Assembly (NCBI GenBank): GCA_964491515.1
Contig: CAZBGQ010000003.1
Coordinates: forward strand, 1-64,000
DNA length: 64,000 nucleotides
Direction: 5' to 3'
Source: CAZBGQ01 sp964491515
Lineage (GTDB): Bacteria; Patescibacteriota; Gracilibacteria; UBA1369; UBA12473
The translations under genes were made by a program, and so were the position numbers. Shown in pieces: positions 32,056 to 39,536 of the stretch. The notes beneath the pieces were generated by a model, which was not told where the DNA came from, did not search any database, and saw only the letters and a program-made list of their open reading frames with translations. Within the stretch, counting starts at the first letter, position 1. Every line of letters begins with the position of its first letter.

Positions 32056-32601
32056 TTGCTTCGAATTAGACTCACCCGTACAGGGAAAAAAAGCCAACCT
32101 AGTTACCGTATCGTTGTTGCCGAGCATTCAGCTCCGGTGAAAAGTAAATATGTAGAGATCTTAGGTCACTACAATCTTTCTCAGACTCCACGCCAATTGG
32201 TTGTGGACCAAGACCGTGTTAAATATTGGATCTCTGTTGGGGCTAAACCTTCAGATTCAGTAGCGGTTCTTTTGAAAAATCTTGGAATGGACGACATGGA
32301 GAAATACATTGTTAAGCCACGTGACTTGAAACGTAAAAAACGAAATGCTCCTGAAGAAGAGGATGCACCCGCTCCAAAGGCAACCGTGACTGAAGAGGCA
32401 CCTGTCGAAGAGGCACCTGTCGAAGAGGCACCTGTCGAAGAGGCACCTGNNNNNNNNNNNNNNNNNNNNNNNNNNNNNNNNNNNNNNNNNNNNNNNNNNN
32501 NNNNNNNNNNNNNNNNNNNNNNNNNNNNNNNNNNNNNNNNNNNNNNNNNCGAAGAGGCACCTGCTGAAGAAGAAACTCCTAAAGAAGATTCCGCTGAATA
32601 G
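32056..32601 (+). CDS. rpsP: 30S ribosomal protein S16 with long acidic repeat tail (interrupted by an assembly gap)
   Basis: The start is TTG at 32056, reading LRIRLTRTGKKSQPSYRIVV, the S16 N-terminus. The core ends near residue 90. It is followed by a basic linker (PRDLKRKKRNAPEEE) and a tail of Glu-Glu-Ala-Pro-Val repeats encoded by 15-bp units (GTCGAAGAGGCACCT). The tail is broken by 100 Ns at 32450-32549; reading resumes in frame and ends EEETPKEDSAE. S16 usually has about 80-90 residues, so the tail is an addition. S16 binds 16S rRNA during 30S assembly. The downstream KhpA-like gene is probably co-transcribed. Confidence 0.92.
   Translation: MLRIRLTRTGKKSQPSYRIVVAEHSAPVKSKYVEILGHYNLSQTPRQLVVDQDRVKYWISVGAKPSDSVAVLLKNLGMDDMEKYIVKPRDLKRKKRNAPEEEDAPAPKATVTEEAPVEEAPVEEAPVEEAPXXXXXXXXXXXXXXXXXXXXXXXXXXXXXXXXXXEEAPAEEETPKEDSAE
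32450..32549. other. Scaffold gap of 100 Ns
   Basis: Exactly 100 Ns fall inside the 15-bp tandem repeats of the S16 tail. The length is probably a placeholder: repeats collapse in short-read assembly, so the number of repeat units is unknown. The frame is kept across it. Confidence 0.98.
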
Positions 32602-32650
32602 TTTCATTTATTTATTTTAGTACCCCTTATTTCTTTAACTCCTTTTTTTA

Positions 32651-33166
32651 ATGGATGATTCACAAGGGTCCGATCGCGATTTCATCGAATACGTGGTCAA
32701 ACAAATTGTTGACGAACCGGATGCAGTCGAAGTACACCGCTCTGTCGACGAATTAGGTGTTCTTATTACACTTAAAGTTGGTAAATTCGACATGGGTAAG
32801 GTTATTGGCAAAAGTGGCCAAACTGCCAAGTCTCTTCGCACGTTATTGCGTGTGATCGGTTCTAAGAACAATGCACGTGTTAACCTCAAAATCATCGAGC
32901 CCGAAGGAAGTGAAATGGGCATGGGTGGTAACATGGGAGGAAACAAGGCTATGGGTGACGACGACGCCACAGCAGGTGATGACGCTGCCGCTAGTGATGA
33001 TTCAGCTCCAGTGGCTGAATTTTCTGTTGAAGTTCCAGCTGTCGAAGAAACTGCCGTTGAAGCTCCAGTCGTTGAGACTCCAGCCGTCGAAGAAGCTGCT
33101 CCTCTTGAAGAGGATATGGCCGACAAGCATTCCACACTTCCCGATGATCTTGATTTAGAGATCTAG
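32651..33166 (+). CDS. KH-domain RNA-binding protein, KhpA-like, with acidic tail
   Basis: This encodes 171 residues. The first 85 are a KhpA-type KH domain: FIEYVVKQIVDEPDAVEVH, then KVGKFDMGKVIGKSGQTAKS with the GxxG loop as GKSG. KhpA normally ends near residue 80. Here a Gly/Met/Asp linker and a tail rich in Ala, Val, Pro and Glu follow (VPAVEETAVEAPVVETP). KhpA is an RNA chaperone often encoded beside rpsP, which supports the call. The tail resembles that of the adjacent S16. A strong terminator follows. Confidence 0.88.
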   Translation: MDDSQGSDRDFIEYVVKQIVDEPDAVEVHRSVDELGVLITLKVGKFDMGKVIGKSGQTAKSLRTLLRVIGSKNNARVNLKIIEPEGSEMGMGGNMGGNKAMGDDDATAGDDAAASDDSAPVAEFSVEVPAVEETAVEAPVVETPAVEEAAPLEEDMADKHSTLPDDLDLEI

Positions 33167-33187
33167 TGTTCGAATTGTTGTGATCTT

Positions 33188-33223
33188 AAAAGTCCCTTGC
33201 GATGAAGCGAGGGACTTTTTTTT
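33188..33223 (+). terminator. Rho-independent terminator after the rpsP-khpA operon
   Basis: AAAAGTCCCTTGC pairs with GCGAGGGACTTTT around a GATGAA loop, followed by a run of eight Ts. Confidence 0.92.
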
Positions 33224-33278
33224 AGGGCGGGGAAGGAACGGCGGATGAACGCGGAGAGAGGCAATCCCCAAAACGGGG

Positions 33279-33308
33279 TTGTCAGTTCATGCGGTCTTCG
33301 ATTACAAT
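33279..33308 (+). promoter_or_regulatory. Putative promoter of the TrbC-like gene
   Basis: TTGTCA (33279-33284), 18 bases, TACAAT (33303-33308). The ATG at 33318 is only nine bases beyond the -10 box, so the message would be leaderless or nearly so. This also argues against the longer reading starting at 33279. Confidence 0.6.
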
Positions 33309-33317
33309 GCAAATACT

Positions 33318-33704
33318 ATGTTAGATGACAGCCCGGGTGGATCATTAGTGGATGTAGCAGAAAACCTCGATATCATGGAGGTATTCATTCGATTTGTAGC
33401 GATTGCATTCATTGTCGCTGGAATTTTAGCAGTAGTATTCATCTTCTTTGGTGGCATTTCATTTATCCTTTCCGGTGGAAATGAAGAAAAAATCAAACAA
33501 GCCATCAGTACGATTCGTTATTCTGTGATTGGATTGATTTTTGCGGTGGGTGCCATTTTTGTTGTCGGAGTACTAGCCAAGTTTTTGGGAGTATCTGACA
33601 CGATCAACTTTCTTAAATATTCTCAAATTGTTGACACCATTCAGTCAATCACCCAAAGCTTTGGAGCTGACACAGGAAGCACTGGCATTGAACGCTTAGA
33701 ATAA
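33318..33704 (+). CDS. Small two-helix membrane protein, TrbC/VirB2-like
   Basis: This encodes 128 residues from ATG at 33318 (MLDDSPGGSLVDVAENLDIM). Two hydrophobic segments (FVAIAFIVAGILAVVFIFFG and SVIGLIFAVGAIFVVGVLA) flank a short cytoplasmic loop, ILSGGNEEKIKQAISTIRY. This layout and loop match the TrbC/VirB2-like small proteins common in candidate phyla bacteria. No type IV secretion gene accompanies it, so its role is open. Its stop TAA shares one base with the next ATG (TAATG), suggesting translational coupling with the exonuclease gene. Confidence 0.72.
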   Translation: MLDDSPGGSLVDVAENLDIMEVFIRFVAIAFIVAGILAVVFIFFGGISFILSGGNEEKIKQAISTIRYSVIGLIFAVGAIFVVGVLAKFLGVSDTINFLKYSQIVDTIQSITQSFGADTGSTGIERLE

Positions 33705-34606
33705 TGAAAACTTTTGTCATCATCGATGGCCATGCCCTTATCTACAGGGGTTATTACGCGATCCCTCAACTTCGAACAAGGCAAGGAGAATTGGTAAATG
33801 CAGTGTATGGATTTTCTATGATGCTGCTTAACATGTTGATCAAACTCAAACCTGACTACTTGGCGGTTGCCTTTGATTTAAAGGGGCCCACGTTCCGTCA
33901 TGAAGCCTATGAAGGGTACAAAGCCACACGCTCAGAAACACCTGATGATTTAATCCCGCAAGTACCACGCGTAAGGCAGGTAGTCGAAGCGTTTCAAATT
34001 CCCGTTTTTCAAAAAGAAGGGTTTGAAGCAGACGATTTAATTGGAACTTTAGCTAAAAAAATTGAGGCCCATCCTGATGTGGAATTCTTAATTCTATCGG
34101 GGGATATGGATCTCACGCAACTCATTACGGATCAAGTGAATGTGTTGGCACCGCTTTCAGGATTTAACGAAGCAAAAAGATACGACGCACAAGCAGTGAT
34201 GGACAAATATGGCATCTGGCCACATCAAATGGTGGACTACAAAGCTTTGGTAGGGGACACAAGCGATAACATTCCTGGAGTGATGGGCATTGGGAAAAAA
34301 ACTGCCTCAAAACTGCTGTTTCAATATGAGACACTGGATGGCGTTTATGAGCACTTAGACGAGATAAATGGATCTGTGCATGATAAACTAGCCAAAGACA
34401 AGGAGATGGCCTACAAATCCCAGCATTTAGCTCAAATAATAGTAGATGTTCCTGCGGATTTTGACTTAGAGGCGTGTCACACCCATGAAGTGAATGGACA
34501 ACAAGTTAAATTACTTTTTGGCGAACTAGAATTCAATCGATTGATGCCTAAATTTGAAGAGCTCTGTGCGGCATGGAGAGAGAAAGAACAGCCGGCATTG
34601 TTCTGA
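33704..34606 (+). CDS. Stand-alone 5'-3' exonuclease (flap endonuclease, PolI N-domain type)
   Basis: This encodes 300 residues matching the 5' nuclease domain of DNA polymerase I only. Metal-binding acids are visible in FVIIDGHALIYRGYYA, AVAFDLKGPTFRHEAYEGYK, GFEADDLIGTLAKK, ILSGDMDLTQL and VGDTSDNIPGVMGIGKKTA (helix-hairpin-helix). It would remove RNA primers and 5' flaps. The polymerase part is absent, the gene ends cleanly, and the following 300 bases carry no remnant, so it is a genuine separate gene. A polA without this domain may lie elsewhere. Ahead of ftsA, 34607-34909 holds a weak AAGCC/GGCTT hairpin (34709-34725) and the ftsA promoter. Confidence 0.93.
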   Translation: MKTFVIIDGHALIYRGYYAIPQLRTRQGELVNAVYGFSMMLLNMLIKLKPDYLAVAFDLKGPTFRHEAYEGYKATRSETPDDLIPQVPRVRQVVEAFQIPVFQKEGFEADDLIGTLAKKIEAHPDVEFLILSGDMDLTQLITDQVNVLAPLSGFNEAKRYDAQAVMDKYGIWPHQMVDYKALVGDTSDNIPGVMGIGKKTASKLLFQYETLDGVYEHLDEINGSVHDKLAKDKEMAYKSQHLAQIIVDVPADFDLEACHTHEVNGQQVKLLFGELEFNRLMPKFEELCAAWREKEQPALF

Positions 34607-34843
34607 GTATGAAGGCTACTTAACAGAGCTACTGAACACTAAAGTTGTACAACCTTTATTTACCATGTTTCACCCTTTTTAATAGAAACGTCAATTTTGC
34701 GCTTCGGGAAGCCGTTTTTTGGCTTTTGGCTGGGAAAATCACGGACTGACTAAATGTTTGTTTTTGGCTTTCCTCCATTGAAAAATCTGTATCACTTTTT
34801 TGAACAATTGGCTTAAATAAGCCCTTTCTTAAGGAAAAAAGCC

Positions 34844-34872
34844 TTGCGCGGGCTCAAAAGCGGAGCTATAGT
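34844..34872 (+). promoter_or_regulatory. Putative promoter of ftsA-ftsZ
   Basis: TTGCGC (34844-34849), 17 bases, TATAGT (34867-34872). The leader to the ATG at 34910 is about 30 bases. A longer ftsA reading from 34844 would start inside this promoter and is rejected. Confidence 0.6.
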
Positions 34873-34909
34873 CTCGGCAGACTTTCAGACATTAACCTCT
34901 TATTTTACT

Positions 34910-36145
34910 ATGGCGAAGAGTCACATAATTGCCGGTCTCGATATTGGTAGCTCCAAAATTCGAGTTGTGATTGGCACGCTGGATGAATCCAGCACTCAAC
35001 TAAATGTTATCGGTGTGGGAGTATCTCCTTCTATGGGTCTTCGCAAAGGGCGAGTGATCGATGTCGAAGAAGCGATAAATAGTATTTCTTCGTCGCTCGA
35101 AGATGCTGAGCGCATGTCCGGAGAACCGGTCAATCATGTGTTCCTTGGTATTGGTGGAAGCCACTTGGAATCTATGGATTCTAAGGGTGTCATTGCTATT
35201 CCGAATGGCAATGAAATCACTGAAGCTGATGTGGATCGTGTTCTTGAGGCAGCGCAAGCCGTTTCAATTCCATCCAACCGACGTATTTTACGTATCATTC
35301 CAAAAGCGTTCTCTGTGGACGAACAGAAAGGAATCAAATATCCAGTGGGCATGACCGGCATCCGCCTTGAAGTGGAAGCTCATCTTGTTACCGGATTAGT
35401 ACTTGCTATTAAGAATATTGAAAAATGTGTACATCAAGCTGGTGTGGACATTGACGATATTATCCCGAATGGACTGGCTTCATCTGAAGCGGTTCTTTCT
35501 AAGCGTCAAAAAGAACTTGGCGTGGTGGTGGTCGATATTGGATCAGGTGGAACTTCTGTTGTGGTGTTCGAAGAAGGCACAACCTTACACACGGCGACGG
35601 TGCCTGTGGGAGGAGAAAGTGTCACCAACGACATTGCAATCGGGCTTCGTACTTCGATTGATACCGCTGAAAAAATTAAGATTGAATACGGTTCATGTAA
35701 TCCAGATGATGTTAACGATCGTGAAACCATCGACCTTTCTCTTATTAGTAAGATCGATGCTCAAACGGTTTCTAAACGTCACATGGCAGAAATTATTCAA
35801 GCTCGTTATCACGAAATTTTCATTCTTGTTAAAGATGAATTGGCCAAGATCAACCGCGACGGCATGTTGCCGGCTGGTGTGGTATTGACTGGTGCTGGAG
35901 TGAAGATGCCAGGTGTTATTGATTTAGCACGTGAAACATTGAATCTACCAGTTCAAATTGGATTCCCTCAAAACTTTGAAGGTGTGGTTGATAAGATTGA
36001 TGACCCTGCTTATGCAACCGCCATTGGTTTGGCTATTTGGGGATCTAAGTTTGAAGGACCCCGCTATAACTTCGATTTCCGAGGCCTCAAAATGGGCAAA
36101 GCTCTTACAGGCATTAAAAACTGGGCTAAAAGCCTTTTACCTTAA
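34910..36145 (+). CDS. ftsA: Cell division protein FtsA
   Basis: This encodes 411 residues from MAKSHIIAGLDIGSSKIRVV. It is an actin-fold ATPase that tethers FtsZ to the membrane. The phosphate-1 loop GLDIGSSKIRV, phosphate-2 loop VVVDIGSGGTSVVVF and adenosine motif VVLTGAGVKMPGV are visible, with the 1C domain (RVIDVEEAINSISSSLEDAE) specific to FtsA. The C-terminus is an amphipathic basic helix (GIKNWAKSLLP) that fits membrane targeting. It is followed by ftsZ after 22 bases. Confidence 0.96.
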   Translation: MAKSHIIAGLDIGSSKIRVVIGTLDESSTQLNVIGVGVSPSMGLRKGRVIDVEEAINSISSSLEDAERMSGEPVNHVFLGIGGSHLESMDSKGVIAIPNGNEITEADVDRVLEAAQAVSIPSNRRILRIIPKAFSVDEQKGIKYPVGMTGIRLEVEAHLVTGLVLAIKNIEKCVHQAGVDIDDIIPNGLASSEAVLSKRQKELGVVVVDIGSGGTSVVVFEEGTTLHTATVPVGGESVTNDIAIGLRTSIDTAEKIKIEYGSCNPDDVNDRETIDLSLISKIDAQTVSKRHMAEIIQARYHEIFILVKDELAKINRDGMLPAGVVLTGAGVKMPGVIDLARETLNLPVQIGFPQNFEGVVDKIDDPAYATAIGLAIWGSKFEGPRYNFDFRGLKMGKALTGIKNWAKSLLP

Positions 36146-36167
36146 CAAGTTCCTAACCCCCTAACCC

Positions 36168-37364
36168 ATGACCCAACAGGACGACCAAGACGCAGCATTG
36201 CGCAATTTATTTTCTTCCTCTTCGCCCAAACGGCGAAATATGGAAGTCACTCCGGACATTACTCCGGTGGCTCAAATCAAGGTCCTTGGCCTTGGCGGAG
36301 GTGGCTCTAATGCCATCAATCGTATGGTGAAATCAAATGTACGTGGTATCGAGTTCCTTGCGGTGAACTGTGATGCTCAAGCTCTCTACCATTCAGAGGC
36401 TCCATGCAAAATCAATATTGGCAAAGCGACCACTCGTGGACTTGGAGCTGGTGCTAACCCTGAAGTAGGGAAGCAAGCAGCCGAAGAAAGTTCAGAGGAA
36501 ATCAAATCAGCGTTGCAAGGCGCCGACATGGTTTTCATTACATGTGGACTTGGAGGTGGAACTGGAACTGGTTCTGCTCCAGTGATCGCCGAAATTGCCA
36601 AGGAATTGGGAATTTTAACGGTCGGTGTGGTCACCAAACCGTTCTCGTTTGAAGGCGCTCGACGCAAAGTTCAAGCTGAGGAAGGACTTGAGAACCTCAA
36701 AAACAAAGTCGATACTCTTATTACTATTCCAAACGACAAGATTTTGTCTCTCATCGATAAAAAGACTCCACTTGTGGATGCTTTCACGGTGGTTGATGAC
36801 GTGCTTCGGCAAGGAGTGCAAGGCATTGCTGACTTGATCACCATTCATGGAATGATTAACGTTGACTTCGCTGATGTTAAAACCGTTATGGAAAACGCTG
36901 GATCTGCTCTTATGGGAATTGGCTATGGCACTGGTGAAAACCGTGCTTCACAAGCGGCTAAGGCAGCGATCGAAAGCCCACTTCTTGAGCTCGATATTGT
37001 TGGAGCTAAAGGAATTCTCTTCAATATTACAGGTGGAAATGACTTGTCTATGTTCGAAGTTGATGAAGCGGCTCGTATCATTACCGAAGCGGCTGATCCT
37101 GATGCCAATATTATCTTTGGTGCGGTGGTCAACGATTCATACACTGGAGAAATCAAGGTTACTGTGGTTGCCACAGGATTCGATGAAGCTCGACGTGGTG
37201 GCGTGAACATGTTCCGCGGTGGACTGGAAAATCGATCTTCTATGCCAATGGCAAAGAAATCAGTTCAAACTGGACCAACTGCCGATGAAGCATCTAATGC
37301 TGCTAGCAAAACCGAAAACGAACTCGACATTCCTGCGTTCATTCGACGTAGCATGACCAAATAG
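36168..37364 (+). CDS. ftsZ: Cell division protein FtsZ
   Basis: This encodes 398 residues. It is a tubulin-like GTPase forming the division ring. Visible: KVLGLGGGGSNAINRMV, the tubulin signature GLGGGTGTGSAPVIAE, the T7 synergy loop NVDFADVKTVM and a short linker. The C-terminal peptide ELDIPAFIRRSMTK would bind FtsA and other partners. No Shine-Dalgarno precedes the ATG. An intrinsic terminator and repeat copy B follow. Confidence 0.98.
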   Translation: MTQQDDQDAALRNLFSSSSPKRRNMEVTPDITPVAQIKVLGLGGGGSNAINRMVKSNVRGIEFLAVNCDAQALYHSEAPCKINIGKATTRGLGAGANPEVGKQAAEESSEEIKSALQGADMVFITCGLGGGTGTGSAPVIAEIAKELGILTVGVVTKPFSFEGARRKVQAEEGLENLKNKVDTLITIPNDKILSLIDKKTPLVDAFTVVDDVLRQGVQGIADLITIHGMINVDFADVKTVMENAGSALMGIGYGTGENRASQAAKAAIESPLLELDIVGAKGILFNITGGNDLSMFEVDEAARIITEAADPDANIIFGAVVNDSYTGEIKVTVVATGFDEARRGGVNMFRGGLENRSSMPMAKKSVQTGPTADEASNAASKTENELDIPAFIRRSMTK

Positions 37365-37384
37365 TTCGATTAGATCAAAATAGG

Positions 37385-37416
37385 AAGCCCTGCTTCGAAA
37401 GAAATGGGGCTTTTTT
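37385..37416 (+). terminator. Terminator after ftsZ
   Basis: AAGCCC (37385-37390) pairs with GGGCTT (37407-37412), followed by a run of Ts. The loop is 16 bases. Confidence 0.75.
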
Positions 37417-37435
37417 GTTAGTAACTTTTTTTAAC

Positions 37436-37505
37436 TGTAGAATTCCAAATTTGGGAGACCATATTCCCAGGTTCGATTTTTGAGTCATGTCAAATGAATT
37501 CTACT
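37436..37505 (+). repeat. Dispersed 68-bp structured element, copy B
   Basis: The terminal stem GTAGAATT (37437-37444) / AATTCTAC (37497-37504) is the same as in copy A. The inner hairpin is TGGGA/TCCCA. It shares CCATATT, CAGGTT and TCATGTCAAATG with the other copies. It lies between the ftsZ terminator and the FemAB gene. Confidence 0.8.
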
Positions 37506-37568
37506 GTTGATTATTTATGTGTGTGACATTGGCGCGTCATGACCATTTCATGAACGGAAATCACACGC

Positions 37569-37574
37569 TATACT
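37569..37574 (+). promoter_or_regulatory. -10-like box immediately before the FemAB gene
   Basis: TATACT ends six bases before the ATG at 37581, which would place the transcription start at or near the start codon. No convincing -35 box is seen 16-18 bases upstream. Confidence 0.4.
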
Positions 37575-37580
37575 TGGCCC

Positions 37581-38588
37581 ATGAAAATTTCCGTATTAAA
37601 TAAAGATGATCGCTCAGCATATGATCGTTTTGTCGCTGCCAACAAGGGCAGCGTGGTGCAGTCATGGGGGTGGGGAGAATTTCAGAAAACTATTCCATCT
37701 CGTGGGAAATTTTGGGTACTTGCAGCAGAAGAAGAAGGCAAATGGGTGGGCACTGCATTGGTTATACGTCAGCGACTACCGTTTGGGTTGTGTTGGTTGT
37801 CGGTCGCACGAGGACCGATTATTTCAGTAACTGAAGGGGAGGAGTGGAAAGTGTGGGAATCGCTACTTCCAACGATTCGTGGCATCGGCCATAAAGAAAA
37901 AGCCGTGTTTGTCCGCGTGGAGCCAACCTTGGGCTGCGAGCTTGATTTTGAAGAATTAGGCCTACGAAAAGCACATGCTCATTACCAGCCGGAATGGTCA
38001 CTGCGCGTGGACCTAATGGTTTCGGAGGAAGACATTTTAAAACAAATGAAGCAAAAGGGACGCTACAACATCAAAGTTGCAACGAAGGCGGGAGTGACCG
38101 TTCGAATGACACATGCTCCCAAAGATGTGGCCGCATTCTACAATGTACTTAAAAAAACCGGAGGAAGGGATGGATTTTCCATTCACGACCAGGCCTATTA
38201 TGAAGCATTTGTATCTCGAGGGCATAAAGAAGGCTGGGGAGAACTGTTTGTAGCAGAAATAGACGGCAAAGTAATTGGTGGATTATTGGCCACATTTTTC
38301 GGAGACACAGCCACTTATTATTATGGAGCGTCTGACCATGCCCATCGTTCATCTATGGCCCCATATCTGACGCAATGGACGGCCATACAAGAAGGGAAAC
38401 GTCGTGGGTGCCATTGGTATGACTTTCTAGGGATAGCGCCCCCAAACGAGCCAAAACATGTATGGGCCGGCATCACCCAATTCAAAGAAAAATTTGGAGG
38501 TGAAAAAATTCATTACCCACAAGCTCACGAATACGTATTTAAGGGATTTTGGTACGGAGTTATGTTGCTTAGAAAGCGCTTCTCCTAA
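37581..38588 (+). CDS. FemAB-family aminoacyltransferase (peptidoglycan bridge formation)
   Basis: This encodes 335 residues with the two GNAT-like domains of the FemX/FemAB group: NKGSVVQSWGWGEFQKTIP near the start, RYNIKVATKAGVTVRM at the centre, and ATYYYGASDHAHRSSMAPYL then CHWYDFLGIAPP in the second domain. Fem enzymes add amino acids from aminoacyl-tRNA to the lipid II peptide, making interpeptide bridges. The coiled-coil arm of FemA is not evident, so it is closer to FemX-like proteins. The substrate amino acid cannot be predicted. Confidence 0.88.
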   Translation: MKISVLNKDDRSAYDRFVAANKGSVVQSWGWGEFQKTIPSRGKFWVLAAEEEGKWVGTALVIRQRLPFGLCWLSVARGPIISVTEGEEWKVWESLLPTIRGIGHKEKAVFVRVEPTLGCELDFEELGLRKAHAHYQPEWSLRVDLMVSEEDILKQMKQKGRYNIKVATKAGVTVRMTHAPKDVAAFYNVLKKTGGRDGFSIHDQAYYEAFVSRGHKEGWGELFVAEIDGKVIGGLLATFFGDTATYYYGASDHAHRSSMAPYLTQWTAIQEGKRRGCHWYDFLGIAPPNEPKHVWAGITQFKEKFGGEKIHYPQAHEYVFKGFWYGVMLLRKRFS

Positions 38589-38617
38589 TTGCATATTCTT
38601 GGTAATTGTGTTATAAT
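38589..38617 (+). promoter_or_regulatory. Near-consensus promoter giving a leaderless message
   Basis: TTGCAT (38589-38594), 17 bases, TATAAT (38612-38617). The ATG at 38624 follows after six bases, so transcription would begin at the start codon. Confidence 0.7.
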
Positions 38618-38623
38618 TGCGCA

Positions 38624-39061
38624 ATGGAAACTCAACCTAGCTCACGAAGGCCAGAGGCACCCCCCCCAGATCATTGGCGTATATTTATGGATGCATTTGA
38701 TTCCCAACTTTCCGGAGAAGAATTATCAAGCCTTGCTTCTCCGGGAGAGGATCAACAAGCTTACTTAGTTAAAACTTTGAATTATGCCCTTTTAAGGCCC
38801 GAGCGCTTTAAAGGTATATTAGTAGATTTAGCAGAAAACTATTTTTCTCAAACAGGCCATCGTGTTCATTCTATGCAGCATAGAGGAGGTTTATCTTTGG
38901 ATTATGCTCGCGATTTAGTGGTTATTACACAATCGAGTACCCCGCTTAGAGAGGACGCTCTAGAGACTTTCGAATATAGAGTCCTCACGGGCCCAGAAAA
39001 AGGCAATGTCTTTCTAAGTACTGCTCGTCCATTATGGAATTTTGTTGCACTAGAAGAATAG
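38624..39061 (+). CDS. 145-residue protein, unknown
   Basis: It is read from METQPSSRRPEAPPP at 38624; an in-frame ATG at 38606 lies inside the promoter. No family is recognised. After a proline-rich start the protein is helical (WRIFMDAFDSQLSGEELSSL; YLVKTLNYALLRPERFKGIL) and ends in a beta-rich part (DLVVITQSSTPLRED; FEYRVLTGPEKGNVFLST). There is no signal peptide. It is convergent with def, with four bases between stops. Confidence 0.7.
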   Translation: METQPSSRRPEAPPPDHWRIFMDAFDSQLSGEELSSLASPGEDQQAYLVKTLNYALLRPERFKGILVDLAENYFSQTGHRVHSMQHRGGLSLDYARDLVVITQSSTPLREDALETFEYRVLTGPEKGNVFLSTARPLWNFVALEE

Positions 39062-39065
39062 TATC

Positions 39066-39536
39066 CTAAATATCATTCACTTCGTGAGCCCTATCAATGA
39101 AAAGGCCAGCATTGAGATGGTCAACTTCGTGCTGAATAATGCGTGCGTTGAAGTCTTCTAGAAAGAGCGTTTGTTTGTCGCCTTTGAGTGTTTCAAATGT
39201 AACGGTAAGACTTACGTGACGAGGTGTTGATCCCCATTTTTTAGGTAAGCTGAGACAGCCTTCTTCCATATCCACCATTTCTTTAGACTTATTGGAAATC
39301 ACTGGATTGATGAGCGGGATAATCAATTCATTTTTTGTATCAACGTTGAGTCGGGCAAGCGCCAAACGAAGATTAATGCCAACTTGTGGCGCTGCAATTC
39401 CAACCCCATTCAGCTCAAACATGGTGTCTTCCATATCTTTGATGAGTTTTTTAAGTTTTTTGTCGACCTTGGTAACCGGCTTGGACTCCGTTCGGAGAAT
39501 TTTATTTTTAGGTCCTTTTTCAACTTCAAGGATCAT
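39066..39536 (-). CDS. def: Peptide deformylase
   Basis: This encodes 156 residues, containing all three deformylase motifs: GVGIAAPQVG, EEGCLSLP (metal-binding Cys) and IQHEVDHLNAGLFID (the two metal-binding His and catalytic Glu). It removes the formyl group from nascent N-termini. Its ATG overlaps the TGA stop of prfB by three bases, so the two are translationally coupled. Confidence 0.96.
   Translation of the reverse strand: MILEVEKGPKNKILRTESKPVTKVDKKLKKLIKDMEDTMFELNGVGIAAPQVGINLRLALARLNVDTKNELIIPLINPVISNKSKEMVDMEEGCLSLPKKWGSTPRHVSLTVTFETLKGDKQTLFLEDFNARIIQHEVDHLNAGLFIDRAHEVNDI

Noticed and set aside
32450..32549. Frame break in rpsP
   Set aside because: The frame is the same on both sides of the Ns and the repeats match; this is an assembly gap, not a pseudogene.
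34607..34843. Hidden gene between the exonuclease and ftsA
   Set aside because: No open frame with coding character; only a weak hairpin and the ftsA promoter region are seen.
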